Shown in pieces: positions 43,371 to 50,809 of a stretch of 64,000 bases of DNA. The translations under genes and the position numbers were made by a program. Below the pieces are notes generated by a model, which saw only the letters and a program-made list of their open reading frames with translations, was not told the origin of the DNA and did no database searches. Each line of letters starts with the position of its first letter. The stretch's first letter is position 1. Source of the stretch: Pacificoceanicola sp049803835 (lineage in GTDB: Bacteria > Pseudomonadota > Alphaproteobacteria > Rhodobacterales > Rhodobacteraceae); assembly GCF_049803835.1 (NCBI RefSeq), contig NZ_JBNAGK010000008.1, positions 124,001 to 188,000 on the forward strand. Direction: 5' to 3'.

Positions 43371-45818
43371 TCAGGCCCGCAGCCTTTCGTTTTTCGGATC
43401 CCAAAGCGGCCCCTCCGGCATCACCTCCGACGCGCAGCGCCTGCCGAAGATGTCGACCTCGACCCTCGTTCCCGGCACCGCCAGATCGCTGCGCAGCATC
43501 CCCAGCGCCAGCGATGCGCCAACCCGGTAGCCCCAGGCCCCCGAGGTGGTCTCCCCCACCACGCTGCCCTCATGCCAAAGCGTTGACATGTAAGGCGCAT
43601 CCGCCGCGCCCGCCTCGACTTTCAGGGTCACGAACCGCTTCGCCGTGCCCTCCGCCATCTGCCGCGCCAGCACCGCCTTGCCCGGGAAATCCTGCGGCTT
43701 GTCCAGCTTGATGAACCGCTCCAGACCAGCCTCGACAAGGCTGTAATCGGTGGAGAGATCGCCCTTCCAGGCGCGATACCCCTTCTCGATCCGCAAGGAA
43801 TTGAGCGCGAACATGCCAAACGGCATAGCAGCCGCACCCAGTACCGCTTCGTAGATTGCCGGGATATGTTCGTTCAGAGCATGGACTTCCCAGCCCAACT
43901 CCCCGGCAAAGGACACCCGCGCCAAGGCACAGGGCTTGCCCGCAACCGTCGCCGCCTGATGCGAAAGCCAGGGCAGGGACAGGTCGGCCTCCGTGCCGAT
44001 GCGTTCGAACAGCGCCCGCGCCTCCGGCCCGGTGACGATCAGCGTCGAAAGGTCCCGCGAGCGGTCCCGCAGGGTCAGCCCCGCCGGCAGGGTCCGCTTC
44101 AGCCATTCGTAGTCGTGCCATTGCGCTGTGGCGGCGGTGATCAGCGTGTAGTCGTCCACGCCGTTGCAGGCCACGGACATTTCCGTGACGATCCGCCCAC
44201 GGCTGTCCGGGAAATAGGCCAGCGACAGCCGTCCCGGCTTCGGCAGCCCTCCGGCGATCTGACCGAGCAGCCAGTCCCCGGCCCCCGCGCCGGTGAGATG
44301 AAACCGAGAGAACCCCGGCAGGTCGAGCACGCCGACGCCGTCCCGCACGGCCTCGCACTCGGCGCGGATACGCGCCTCGAACGGCCCGCTGCGCTCCCAG
44401 GTCTGCGTCGCCGCCTCGGAGGTGTCATCCCCCGGCGCGGCAAACCAGTTCGCCCGCTCCCATCCGGCATAAGCGCCCATCTGACCACCCAACGCCTTGA
44501 CCCGGTCATGCACCGGCGAGACCTTGCGGTCCGGCGCGGCGGGCCACCTGTGCCACGGGAAATGCATGGCATATTCGTTGCCGTAGACCTCCATCCCTTT
44601 CTGCACGCAGTAGTCGGGGTCGGTGTAATCTGTGAAGCGGCGCGGATCGCAGGACCACATGTCCCATTCCGTCTGCCCCTCGGTGATCCATTCGGCCAGC
44701 ACCTTCCCCGCGCCTCCGCCCTGCGCGATGCCGAAGGTAAAGACGCAGGCCTCGAAGGCGTTCGGCACCCCGGGCATCGGCCCGATGAGGGGGTTGCCGT
44801 CCGGCGCGTAGGGGATCGGTCCGTTGATGACCTTCGACATCCCCGCCTCTGCCAGCAGCGGCACCCGCGCCATGGCATCCTCGATCTGGAACGACAGCCG
44901 GTCGAGATCGTCCGGGTAAAGCTGGAAGCTGAAATCCTCGGGCATCGGATCATCCGGCGAGGCCCAATGCGCCCGGCACGGCCGCTCGTAAGGGCCAAGG
45001 TTGAATCCGGTCTTCTCCTGCCGCAGGTAATAGGATGTGTCGACGTCGCGCAGCAGCGGCAACTTGCGCCCCACCTTCTTCGACCAGTCGCGGATCGCGG
45101 GGATCTCTTCGAACAGCATGTACTGATGGCTCATCACCATCATCGGCACCGTCCGCCCGCCAAAGGGCCTGAACCACTCGCCCACCCGCTGCGCATAATA
45201 GCCCGCCGCGTTCACCACGATCTCGCAGCGGATGTCCCCTTGGGCGGTATGGACAATCCACTCGCCGTTCTCGCGGCTCACCCCGGTCGCGGGACAAAAG
45301 CGCAGGATGCGCGCCCCCATGTCCCGGGCCCCCTTCGCCAGCGCCTGCGTCAGCTGCGCCGGGTCGATGTCGCCATCCGCCGGATCGTAGAGGGCACCCT
45401 TGAGGTCATGCGTCTCGATGAACGGATAATGCTGCCGGATCTCCTCCGGCGAGAGGATCTCCAGGTTCATGCCCTGGTACAGCCCCATCCCCCGCGCCCG
45501 CTCGAACTCCATCATCCGCGCGTCCGAATGCCCGAGCCGCACGGACCCGGTCACATGATAATTCATCGCGTAATCGACCGCCTCGCCGAGGCCACGGTAG
45601 AGCTCGGTCGAATAGCGCTGCATGTTCATGATCGACCAGGAGGTCGAGAAGGTCGGCACATTGCCCGCCGCGTGCCAGGTCGAACCCGCCGTCAGCTCGT
45701 TCTTCTCCAGGAGCACGCAATCGGTCCAGCCCGCCTTCGCCAGATGATACAGCGACGAGACCCCGACAACCCCGCCCCCGATGATCACCACCCGCGCCTG
45801 ATCCGGTATACCTGCCAC
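43371..45818 (-). CDS. FAD-dependent dimethylglycine/sarcosine dehydrogenase-like protein with GcvT domain
   Basis: 815 aa starting at GTG 45818, with AGAAGGAGC eight bases before; an upstream ATG gives a 23-residue basic lead without a ribosome site. Domains: DAO with GxGxxG motif VVIIGGGVVGVSSLYHLAKAGW, FAO_M linker, then GCV_T and GCV_T_C (ENGLR-like LRIEKGYRAWKGD). This is the dimethylglycine dehydrogenase layout: N-demethylation with formaldehyde passed to tetrahydrofolate. Divergent from the LysR gene with a LysR-type box between. Expected to remove methyl groups below glycine betaine. Confidence 0.85.
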   Translation of the reverse strand: MAGIPDQARVVIIGGGVVGVSSLYHLAKAGWTDCVLLEKNELTAGSTWHAAGNVPTFSTSWSIMNMQRYSTELYRGLGEAVDYAMNYHVTGSVRLGHSDARMMEFERARGMGLYQGMNLEILSPEEIRQHYPFIETHDLKGALYDPADGDIDPAQLTQALAKGARDMGARILRFCPATGVSRENGEWIVHTAQGDIRCEIVVNAAGYYAQRVGEWFRPFGGRTVPMMVMSHQYMLFEEIPAIRDWSKKVGRKLPLLRDVDTSYYLRQEKTGFNLGPYERPCRAHWASPDDPMPEDFSFQLYPDDLDRLSFQIEDAMARVPLLAEAGMSKVINGPIPYAPDGNPLIGPMPGVPNAFEACVFTFGIAQGGGAGKVLAEWITEGQTEWDMWSCDPRRFTDYTDPDYCVQKGMEVYGNEYAMHFPWHRWPAAPDRKVSPVHDRVKALGGQMGAYAGWERANWFAAPGDDTSEAATQTWERSGPFEARIRAECEAVRDGVGVLDLPGFSRFHLTGAGAGDWLLGQIAGGLPKPGRLSLAYFPDSRGRIVTEMSVACNGVDDYTLITAATAQWHDYEWLKRTLPAGLTLRDRSRDLSTLIVTGPEARALFERIGTEADLSLPWLSHQAATVAGKPCALARVSFAGELGWEVHALNEHIPAIYEAVLGAAAMPFGMFALNSLRIEKGYRAWKGDLSTDYSLVEAGLERFIKLDKPQDFPGKAVLARQMAEGTAKRFVTLKVEAGAADAPYMSTLWHEGSVVGETTSGAWGYRVGASLALGMLRSDLAVPGTRVEVDIFGRRCASEVMPEGPLWDPKNERLRA

Positions 45819-45897
45819 GGCCTTGCTCCTTCTGCCTTCTGGAAAAACTATCGCGCCGTGCGATCGCTTGTTCAATTCGCCTCGCACCTATGTTTTG

Positions 45898-45912
45898 ATC
45901 GGAAAATCCGAT
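45898..45912. promoter_or_regulatory. LysR-type operator (T-N11-A palindrome)
   Basis: ATCGGAAAATCCGAT: perfect 6+3+6 inverted repeat containing TCGGAAAATCCGA (T-N11-A), 14 bases before the lysR ATG and 80 before the divergent FAD-GcvT start, the usual location for an autoregulatory LysR site. Confidence 0.65.
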
Positions 45913-45925
45913 TAACGGGCATTCC

Positions 45926-46780
45926 ATGAACATCGACCTGATCGATACCTTCCTCGACCTGTGCGAGACACGCAGCTTCAACCGCACCGCCAGCCGGCTC
46001 GGCGTGACTCAGTCCACGGTCTCCGGCCGGGTCCGTGCGTTGGAAGCTGCCCTCGGCTGCACCCTGCTGCGCCGCAGCCGCGCCGGGACGGAGCTGACCA
46101 CGCAGGGGCTGCGCTTCGAGCCGCACGCCCGCACCCTGCGCCGCAACTGGACCGTCGCCCGCGAGGCGGTGCGCGAAAGCGGCAAGGCGGCGACCACCCT
46201 GCGCGTCGGAATCCAGCACGACCTCCTTGGGGATCGCGTGGCGTCCTGGGTCAGCGCCCTGCAAAGCGCCCTGCCGGAGGCGGCGCTCTATGTCGAGGCG
46301 GATTATTCCAGCCAGATGTGCGCGGACGTCGCCAGCGGCACGCTCGACCTCGCCATTCTGTTCACCCCAAAACCCGGCCCCGACCTGCACTTCGAAAGCC
46401 TCGGCGCGGTGGACTACCAGATGGTCTCGACCGAGACGGAGACGCTCGCGGCGGTCAGCCCGGACAGCTACATCCTGCCCAACTACGCCCCTGCCTTCTC
46501 CACCTCCCACGCCGAACTGCTGCCGTTCCTCTCGGTCGGCGCGGTGTCCAGCGGCCAGAACGCCGTGATCCGGGGCCTGCTCGTCGCCCTGGGCGGCAGC
46601 ACCTACGTTCTGCGCCAGACCGCGCTGGACCTCGCCGCCGCCGGTCAGGCCCGCCTCATCCCGGACGCCCCCCGCATCGCGCAGCCGGTCTATGTCTCGA
46701 TTCACCTGAGAAACCGCCACCGCGCGCCGTTCCGCCGCATCCTGAAGACTTTGCAAGGGCAGATGGCAGGGCGGCCCTGA
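45926..46780 (+). CDS. LysR-family transcriptional regulator
   Basis: 284 aa. N-terminal winged HTH (DTFLDLCETRSFNRTASRLGVTQSTVSGRVRALEAALG) and a LysR substrate-binding domain. Divergent from the DMGDH-like gene, so likely activates that operon in response to a methylamine or betaine. A T-N11-A box lies just upstream. Confidence 0.9.
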   Translation: MNIDLIDTFLDLCETRSFNRTASRLGVTQSTVSGRVRALEAALGCTLLRRSRAGTELTTQGLRFEPHARTLRRNWTVAREAVRESGKAATTLRVGIQHDLLGDRVASWVSALQSALPEAALYVEADYSSQMCADVASGTLDLAILFTPKPGPDLHFESLGAVDYQMVSTETETLAAVSPDSYILPNYAPAFSTSHAELLPFLSVGAVSSGQNAVIRGLLVALGGSTYVLRQTALDLAAAGQARLIPDAPRIAQPVYVSIHLRNRHRAPFRRILKTLQGQMAGRP

Positions 46781-46810
46781 CGGAAGGCAGGACCCTCCGG
46801 GACCGTCTTG

Positions 46811-46898
46811 CCCCCACCCTGACCCTCCCCAAGGGGGAGGGAACCCCCGATCCATGCGCGGCACATCCCCTCCCCTCCGGGGAGGGTCAGGGTGGGGG
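46811..46898. repeat. inverted pair of 20-bp intergenic repeats
   Basis: 46811-46830 (CCCCCACCCTGACCCTCCCC) and 46879-46898 are exact reverse complements; a third identical copy lies at 55564-55583. Each is joined to a CTCCCC/GGGGAG hairpin. Placed between convergent genes, the pair probably acts as a terminator. Confidence 0.75.
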
Positions 46899-46904
46899 GA
46901 ACCC

Positions 46905-48305
46905 CTACCGCCGTGCGCCCTCCGGCCAGTCCAGCCCTGCCTGCGCCGTCACAAACGCCGCAAGCCGCGCGGCGATCTCCTCCGATGGCGCAGAGCTGCG
47001 CCGCGTCTCCAGGCTCACATGCACCATGAAGCTGTCCACCGTCGCCGCCAACGTCCCGTCCTCATCCCGGATCCGGTGAAACAGCCGCAGCTTCTTGCCC
47101 TCTCCGAGCAGCACCTGCGTGTCCACCGTCACGCTCTGCCCGGCCCTCAGTTCCGCCAGATACCGCACGGTGTTCTCCATCGTGAAGTAACTCCCCCCCG
47201 CCGCGATATACGCCGCATCGCAGCCGATCATCGCCATGAACCGGTCCGTCGCCTGCGAGCCCAGTTCCACGTAATGCGTCTCGTTCATGTGGCCGTTGTA
47301 GTCGGTCCACCCCTGTGGAATGACCCGCGACACGGTCACCGGCAGCACCCCCTGCTCCGGCTCCAGCAACCCCGCCTCATGCCCAAGGATCACCCCCCCG
47401 GCCCCGCTGCCGCTCTTCTTCAACGCCCGCAGGATGCCGACGAGATTGTCGTCCCGCAGCCGCTCCAGGTCCCGGATCGACCGATGCCCCGACTGCGCGT
47501 CCGATTGCCCGGCGATCAGGTCCACCAGGTCGTCGTTGAACTCCGGCACGTCCATCAGCTTGGTCCAGGGCCAGGTCAGGCAGGGCCCGAACTGCGCCAT
47601 GAAATGCTTCATGCCTGCCTCGCCCCCGGCAATCCGGTAGGTCTCGAACAGGCCCATCTGCGCCCAGCGCAGACCAAAACCCATGCGGATCGCCTCGTCG
47701 ATCTCCTCCGTCGTGGCGATGCCGTCCTTGACCAGCCACAGCGCCTCGCGCCAGACCGCCTCGAGGAAACGGTCCGCGATATGCGCGTCAATCTCCTTGC
47801 GCACATGCAGCGGAAACATCCCGATCCCGCGCAACACCTCCGCCGCCCGTTCGCACTCCGCCGCATCGCCCACCAGTTCGATCAGCGGCAGCAGGTACAC
47901 CGGGTTGAACGGATGCGCGACGATGGCCCGCGCCCCCTGCGCCGTCAGCTCCGAGGGTTTGAACCCGGAGGTGGACGAGCCGATCACGGCGCTGTCCGGG
48001 GCCAGCCGGGTGATCTCTCCCAGAACCTTATGCTTGAGGTCGAGCCGTTCCGGCACGCTCTCCTGCACCCAATCCGCGTCCGCCACCGCTGCGCCAAGGT
48101 CGGTCGTGACCGTCAAAGTCCCCTCCGGCGGCAACGCCTTGTCATAGAGCGCCGGCAAGGCCCGCCGCGCGTTGGCCAGCACCTCTCCGATCTTGCGCTC
48201 CGCCTCCGGGTCCGGGTCGTAAAGCACCACGTCCCAACCGTTCAGCAGGAACCGCGCCGCCCAGCCGCCGCCAATCACCCCGCCGCCAACAATCGCTGCC
48301 TTCAT
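46905..48305 (-). CDS. L-carnitine dehydrogenase fused to betainyl-CoA thioesterase
   Basis: 466 aa. N-terminal 3-hydroxyacyl-CoA dehydrogenase-like domain (about 1-315) with AAIVGGGVIGGGWAARFL, SSTSGFKPSEL and AHPFNPVYLLPLIEL, as in carnitine 3-dehydrogenases (CdhA/LcdH). C-terminal hotdog domain (about 335-466) with TDYNGHMNETHYVE, as in 4HBT/CdhB. The fusion matches the carnitine pathway, joining carnitine oxidation with betainyl-CoA hydrolysis. Its ATG overlaps the SDR stop by 4 bp. Last gene of a minus-strand operon with BKACE, CaiD-like, ligase and acyl-CoA dehydrogenase. Confidence 0.88.
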   Translation of the reverse strand: MKAAIVGGGVIGGGWAARFLLNGWDVVLYDPDPEAERKIGEVLANARRALPALYDKALPPEGTLTVTTDLGAAVADADWVQESVPERLDLKHKVLGEITRLAPDSAVIGSSTSGFKPSELTAQGARAIVAHPFNPVYLLPLIELVGDAAECERAAEVLRGIGMFPLHVRKEIDAHIADRFLEAVWREALWLVKDGIATTEEIDEAIRMGFGLRWAQMGLFETYRIAGGEAGMKHFMAQFGPCLTWPWTKLMDVPEFNDDLVDLIAGQSDAQSGHRSIRDLERLRDDNLVGILRALKKSGSGAGGVILGHEAGLLEPEQGVLPVTVSRVIPQGWTDYNGHMNETHYVELGSQATDRFMAMIGCDAAYIAAGGSYFTMENTVRYLAELRAGQSVTVDTQVLLGEGKKLRLFHRIRDEDGTLAATVDSFMVHVSLETRRSSAPSEEIAARLAAFVTAQAGLDWPEGARR

Positions 48306-49054
48306 GTCATCCGCTCCGTATGTCCATCAATCGCCAGCGCCTGCCCGGAAATCCGGGCCCCCTGCGCCGAGGTGAGAAAAAGCACGGTGTCGGCCAGATC
48401 GTCCGCCGTCACCCAGGTCCGAAGGCTCGTGCCTTCGGCGTAAAGGCTCCGCATCGCCGCCACCGGCACGCCTTTTGCGGCGGCCTCCAGCGCCAGCACC
48501 CGCTCCATGCGCTCGCCTTCCACCGCGCCGGGGCAGATCGCGTTGACCCGCACGCCTTTCGGCCCGAGTTCCATGGCCAGGGTCTTCATCAGCCCCAGAA
48601 TGCCCCATTTCGCCGTCACATAAGGCGCGCGGGTCGGCACGCCCCATTGCCCGGAGGTCGAGGAGGTCAGCACGATCGCGCCGCTGCCCTGCGCCGCCAT
48701 CAACCGCGCCGCCCAGCGGCACGCAAGGAACGCCCCGTCGAGATTGGTGGCGAGGCAGGTCTTCCACGCGGCGAAATCCATCTCCGCCAGCGGCGCCACC
48801 GGCCCGCCGGTGCCCGCATTGGCGCACAGGATGTCGACGCCGCCGAGCTGCGCCTCGGCCGCAGCCAGAAACGCGCCCATCGCGGCCTCGTCCGTCACAT
48901 CCGCCGCCAGACCCAACGCGCCCTCCGGCACATCGCCCGGGTCCAGATCGCAATAGGTCACCCGCGCCCCCTCGGCGAGGAACCGGCGCACCAGACAAGC
49001 CCCGATCCCCGCACCCCCGGCGGTGATCACCACGCGCTTGCCCTGATGAGTCAC
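48302..49054 (-). CDS. short-chain dehydrogenase/reductase (SDR)
   Basis: 250 aa from GTG 49054, overlapping the BKACE stop by 4 bp; a longer frame through the BKACE gene is a shadow. Glycine motif TAGGAGIGACL, NAG motif CANAGTGG, catalytic Ser in LTSSTSGQWG and YVTAK (Tyr/Lys). Classical NAD(P) SDR. Inside a carnitine-type operon it could oxidise or reduce a hydroxyacyl intermediate, perhaps the D-isomer of carnitine, which would explain having it beside an L-carnitine dehydrogenase. That role is a guess. Confidence 0.85.
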   Translation of the reverse strand: MTHQGKRVVITAGGAGIGACLVRRFLAEGARVTYCDLDPGDVPEGALGLAADVTDEAAMGAFLAAAEAQLGGVDILCANAGTGGPVAPLAEMDFAAWKTCLATNLDGAFLACRWAARLMAAQGSGAIVLTSSTSGQWGVPTRAPYVTAKWGILGLMKTLAMELGPKGVRVNAICPGAVEGERMERVLALEAAAKGVPVAAMRSLYAEGTSLRTWVTADDLADTVLFLTSAQGARISGQALAIDGHTERMT

Positions 49055-49962
49055 TTCGGCGCCCGCTTGACCAGACCCAGCCGCTCCCGCACCGCCTCCG
49101 GCCCGATCACCCGCGCCCCCATATTCTCGACAATCGTCACCGCCCGCTCGACCAGCTGCGCGTTCGTCGCCAGCACGCCCTTGTCCAGCCAGAGGTTGTC
49201 CTCCAGACCGACCCGCACATTGCCCCCGGCCAGCACCGCCGCCGCCACATAAGGCATCTGGTCCCGCCCCAGCGAAAACGCCGACCACGTCCAGTCCTCC
49301 GGCACGTTGTTCACCATCGCCATCAGCGTGTTGAGGTCGTTCGGCGCGCCCCAGGGCACCCCCATGCACAGCTGCACCAGCGCCTTCGGGGCGAGCACGC
49401 CCTCCTTCACCAACTCCTTGGCGAACCACAGATGGCCGGTGTCGAAGGCCTCGATCTCCGGCTTCACCCCCAGCGCCGTCATCATCCCGCCCATCGCCCG
49501 CAGCATCCCGGGCGTGTTGGTCATGACATAATCGGCCTCGGCGAAGTTCATCGTCCCGCAATCGAGCGTGCAGATCTCCGGCAGGCACTCCACGATATGC
49601 GCCATGCGCTCCGTCGCGCCGACCATGTCCGTGCCGCGAACCTGCACCGGCAGGGGCTGTTCCACCGGCCCGAACACCATGTCTCCGCCCATCCCGGCGG
49701 TCAGGTTCAGCACCACGTCCACCTCCGCATCGCGAATGCGCTCCGTCACCTCTCGGTAGAGCGCCACATCGCGCCGGGGTGCGCCGGTCTCGGGATCGCG
49801 CACATGACAATGCACCACCGCCGCCCCGGCCTTCGCGGCGTCAATGGCGCTGTTGGCGATCTGCTCGGGCGAGCGCGGCACATGCGGGCTGCGGTCCTGC
49901 GTGCCGCCCGATCCGGTCACGGCACAGGTGATGAAAACCTCGCGGTTCATGGTCAATGGCAT
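49051..49962 (-). CDS. BKACE enzyme, predicted dehydrocarnitine cleavage enzyme
   Basis: 303 aa, DUF849/beta-keto acid cleavage family. Metal site HCHVRDP near residue 53, catalytic-region Glu/Asp segments, and GVPWGAPND typical of the carnitine-linked subgroup. Condenses a beta-keto acid with acetyl-CoA; for dehydrocarnitine this yields betainyl-CoA plus acetoacetate. Directly upstream of the SDR and carnitine dehydrogenase-thioesterase, which fixes the likely substrate. Start at 49962 has AGAGAGGGAATACC; a second Met is four codons in. Confidence 0.9.
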   Translation of the reverse strand: MPLTMNREVFITCAVTGSGGTQDRSPHVPRSPEQIANSAIDAAKAGAAVVHCHVRDPETGAPRRDVALYREVTERIRDAEVDVVLNLTAGMGGDMVFGPVEQPLPVQVRGTDMVGATERMAHIVECLPEICTLDCGTMNFAEADYVMTNTPGMLRAMGGMMTALGVKPEIEAFDTGHLWFAKELVKEGVLAPKALVQLCMGVPWGAPNDLNTLMAMVNNVPEDWTWSAFSLGRDQMPYVAAAVLAGGNVRVGLEDNLWLDKGVLATNAQLVERAVTIVENMGARVIGPEAVRERLGLVKRAPK

Positions 49963-50023
49963 GGTATTCCCTCTCTAACGCAGTGTCCGGGCGCAAAACC
50001 GGTTCCCACTTTTGCTGACACCG

Positions 50024-50809
50024 CTATTGTCCTTTCCAAACGGGATCGCGTTTCTCGGCGAAGGCGCGGGCGCCTTCCTTCTGGTCCTCGGATCTGTACA
50101 GCGTCTCGACCGTGGCGAACTGGCTGCGGGTGATGCGGTTCAACGCGTCCTGAAACTTCATGTCCTCCGCCTCCCGCACGATCTCCTTGATCGCCGCGAA
50201 AACCAGCGGCGGGCCCGAGGCCAGCTCATCCGCCAAAGCCCGCGCCGCCGCCATCAAGCCCTCCCCCGGCAGCACCCGGTTCACCAATCCCCACCGCGCC
50301 GCCTCCTCCGCGTCGAGCCAGCGCCCGGTCAGCAGCATCTCCATGGCGATGTGATAGGGTATCCGCTTCGGCAGCTTGATCGACGCCGCATCCGCCACGG
50401 TCCCCGACCGGATCTCCGGCAGAGCAAAGGTCGCATGATCCGCCGCAAGGATAATGTCCGCCGACAAGGCCAGCTCCAGCCCGCCGCCGCAGCAAATCCC
50501 ATTGACCGCCGCGATCACCGGCTTGTTCAGCCCGCGCAGCTCCTGCAACCCGCCAAAGCCGCCGACGCCATAATCGCCGTCCACCGCGTCCCCGTCCGCG
50601 GCCGCCTTCAGGTCCCAGCCGGGGCAGAAGAACTTCTTCCCCGCACCCGTCACGATGGCCACGCGCAAATCCGGATCGTCGCGGAAGTCCGTGAAAACCT
50701 CCCCCATGATCCGGCTTGTCTTGAGATCAATGGCATTCGCCTTTGGTCGGTCCAGCGTCACCTCCAGCACAGGACCGCGCCGCTCCACCCTGATCGGACC
50801 TTCGCTCAT
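50024..50809 (-). CDS. caiD: carnitinyl-CoA dehydratase (CaiD-like enoyl-CoA hydratase)
   Basis: 261 aa crotonase. Long identical stretches to E. coli CaiD as I remember it: LDRPKANAID at the start, GEVF-FRDDP-LRVAI, GWDLKAAA, KPVIAAVNG and a C-terminal AFAEKRDPVWKG. The oxyanion-hole Gly-rich segment (GICCGGGLELALSAD) and catalytic Glu region (FALPEIRSGTVADAASI) are present. Hydrates crotonobetainyl-CoA to L-carnitinyl-CoA or the reverse. Overlaps the acyl-CoA ligase gene by 4 bp; precedes BKACE by 61 bases. No caiA, caiB or caiC homologue of the enteric type is present. Confidence 0.88.
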   Translation of the reverse strand: MSEGPIRVERRGPVLEVTLDRPKANAIDLKTSRIMGEVFTDFRDDPDLRVAIVTGAGKKFFCPGWDLKAAADGDAVDGDYGVGGFGGLQELRGLNKPVIAAVNGICCGGGLELALSADIILAADHATFALPEIRSGTVADAASIKLPKRIPYHIAMEMLLTGRWLDAEEAARWGLVNRVLPGEGLMAAARALADELASGPPLVFAAIKEIVREAEDMKFQDALNRITRSQFATVETLYRSEDQKEGARAFAEKRDPVWKGQ

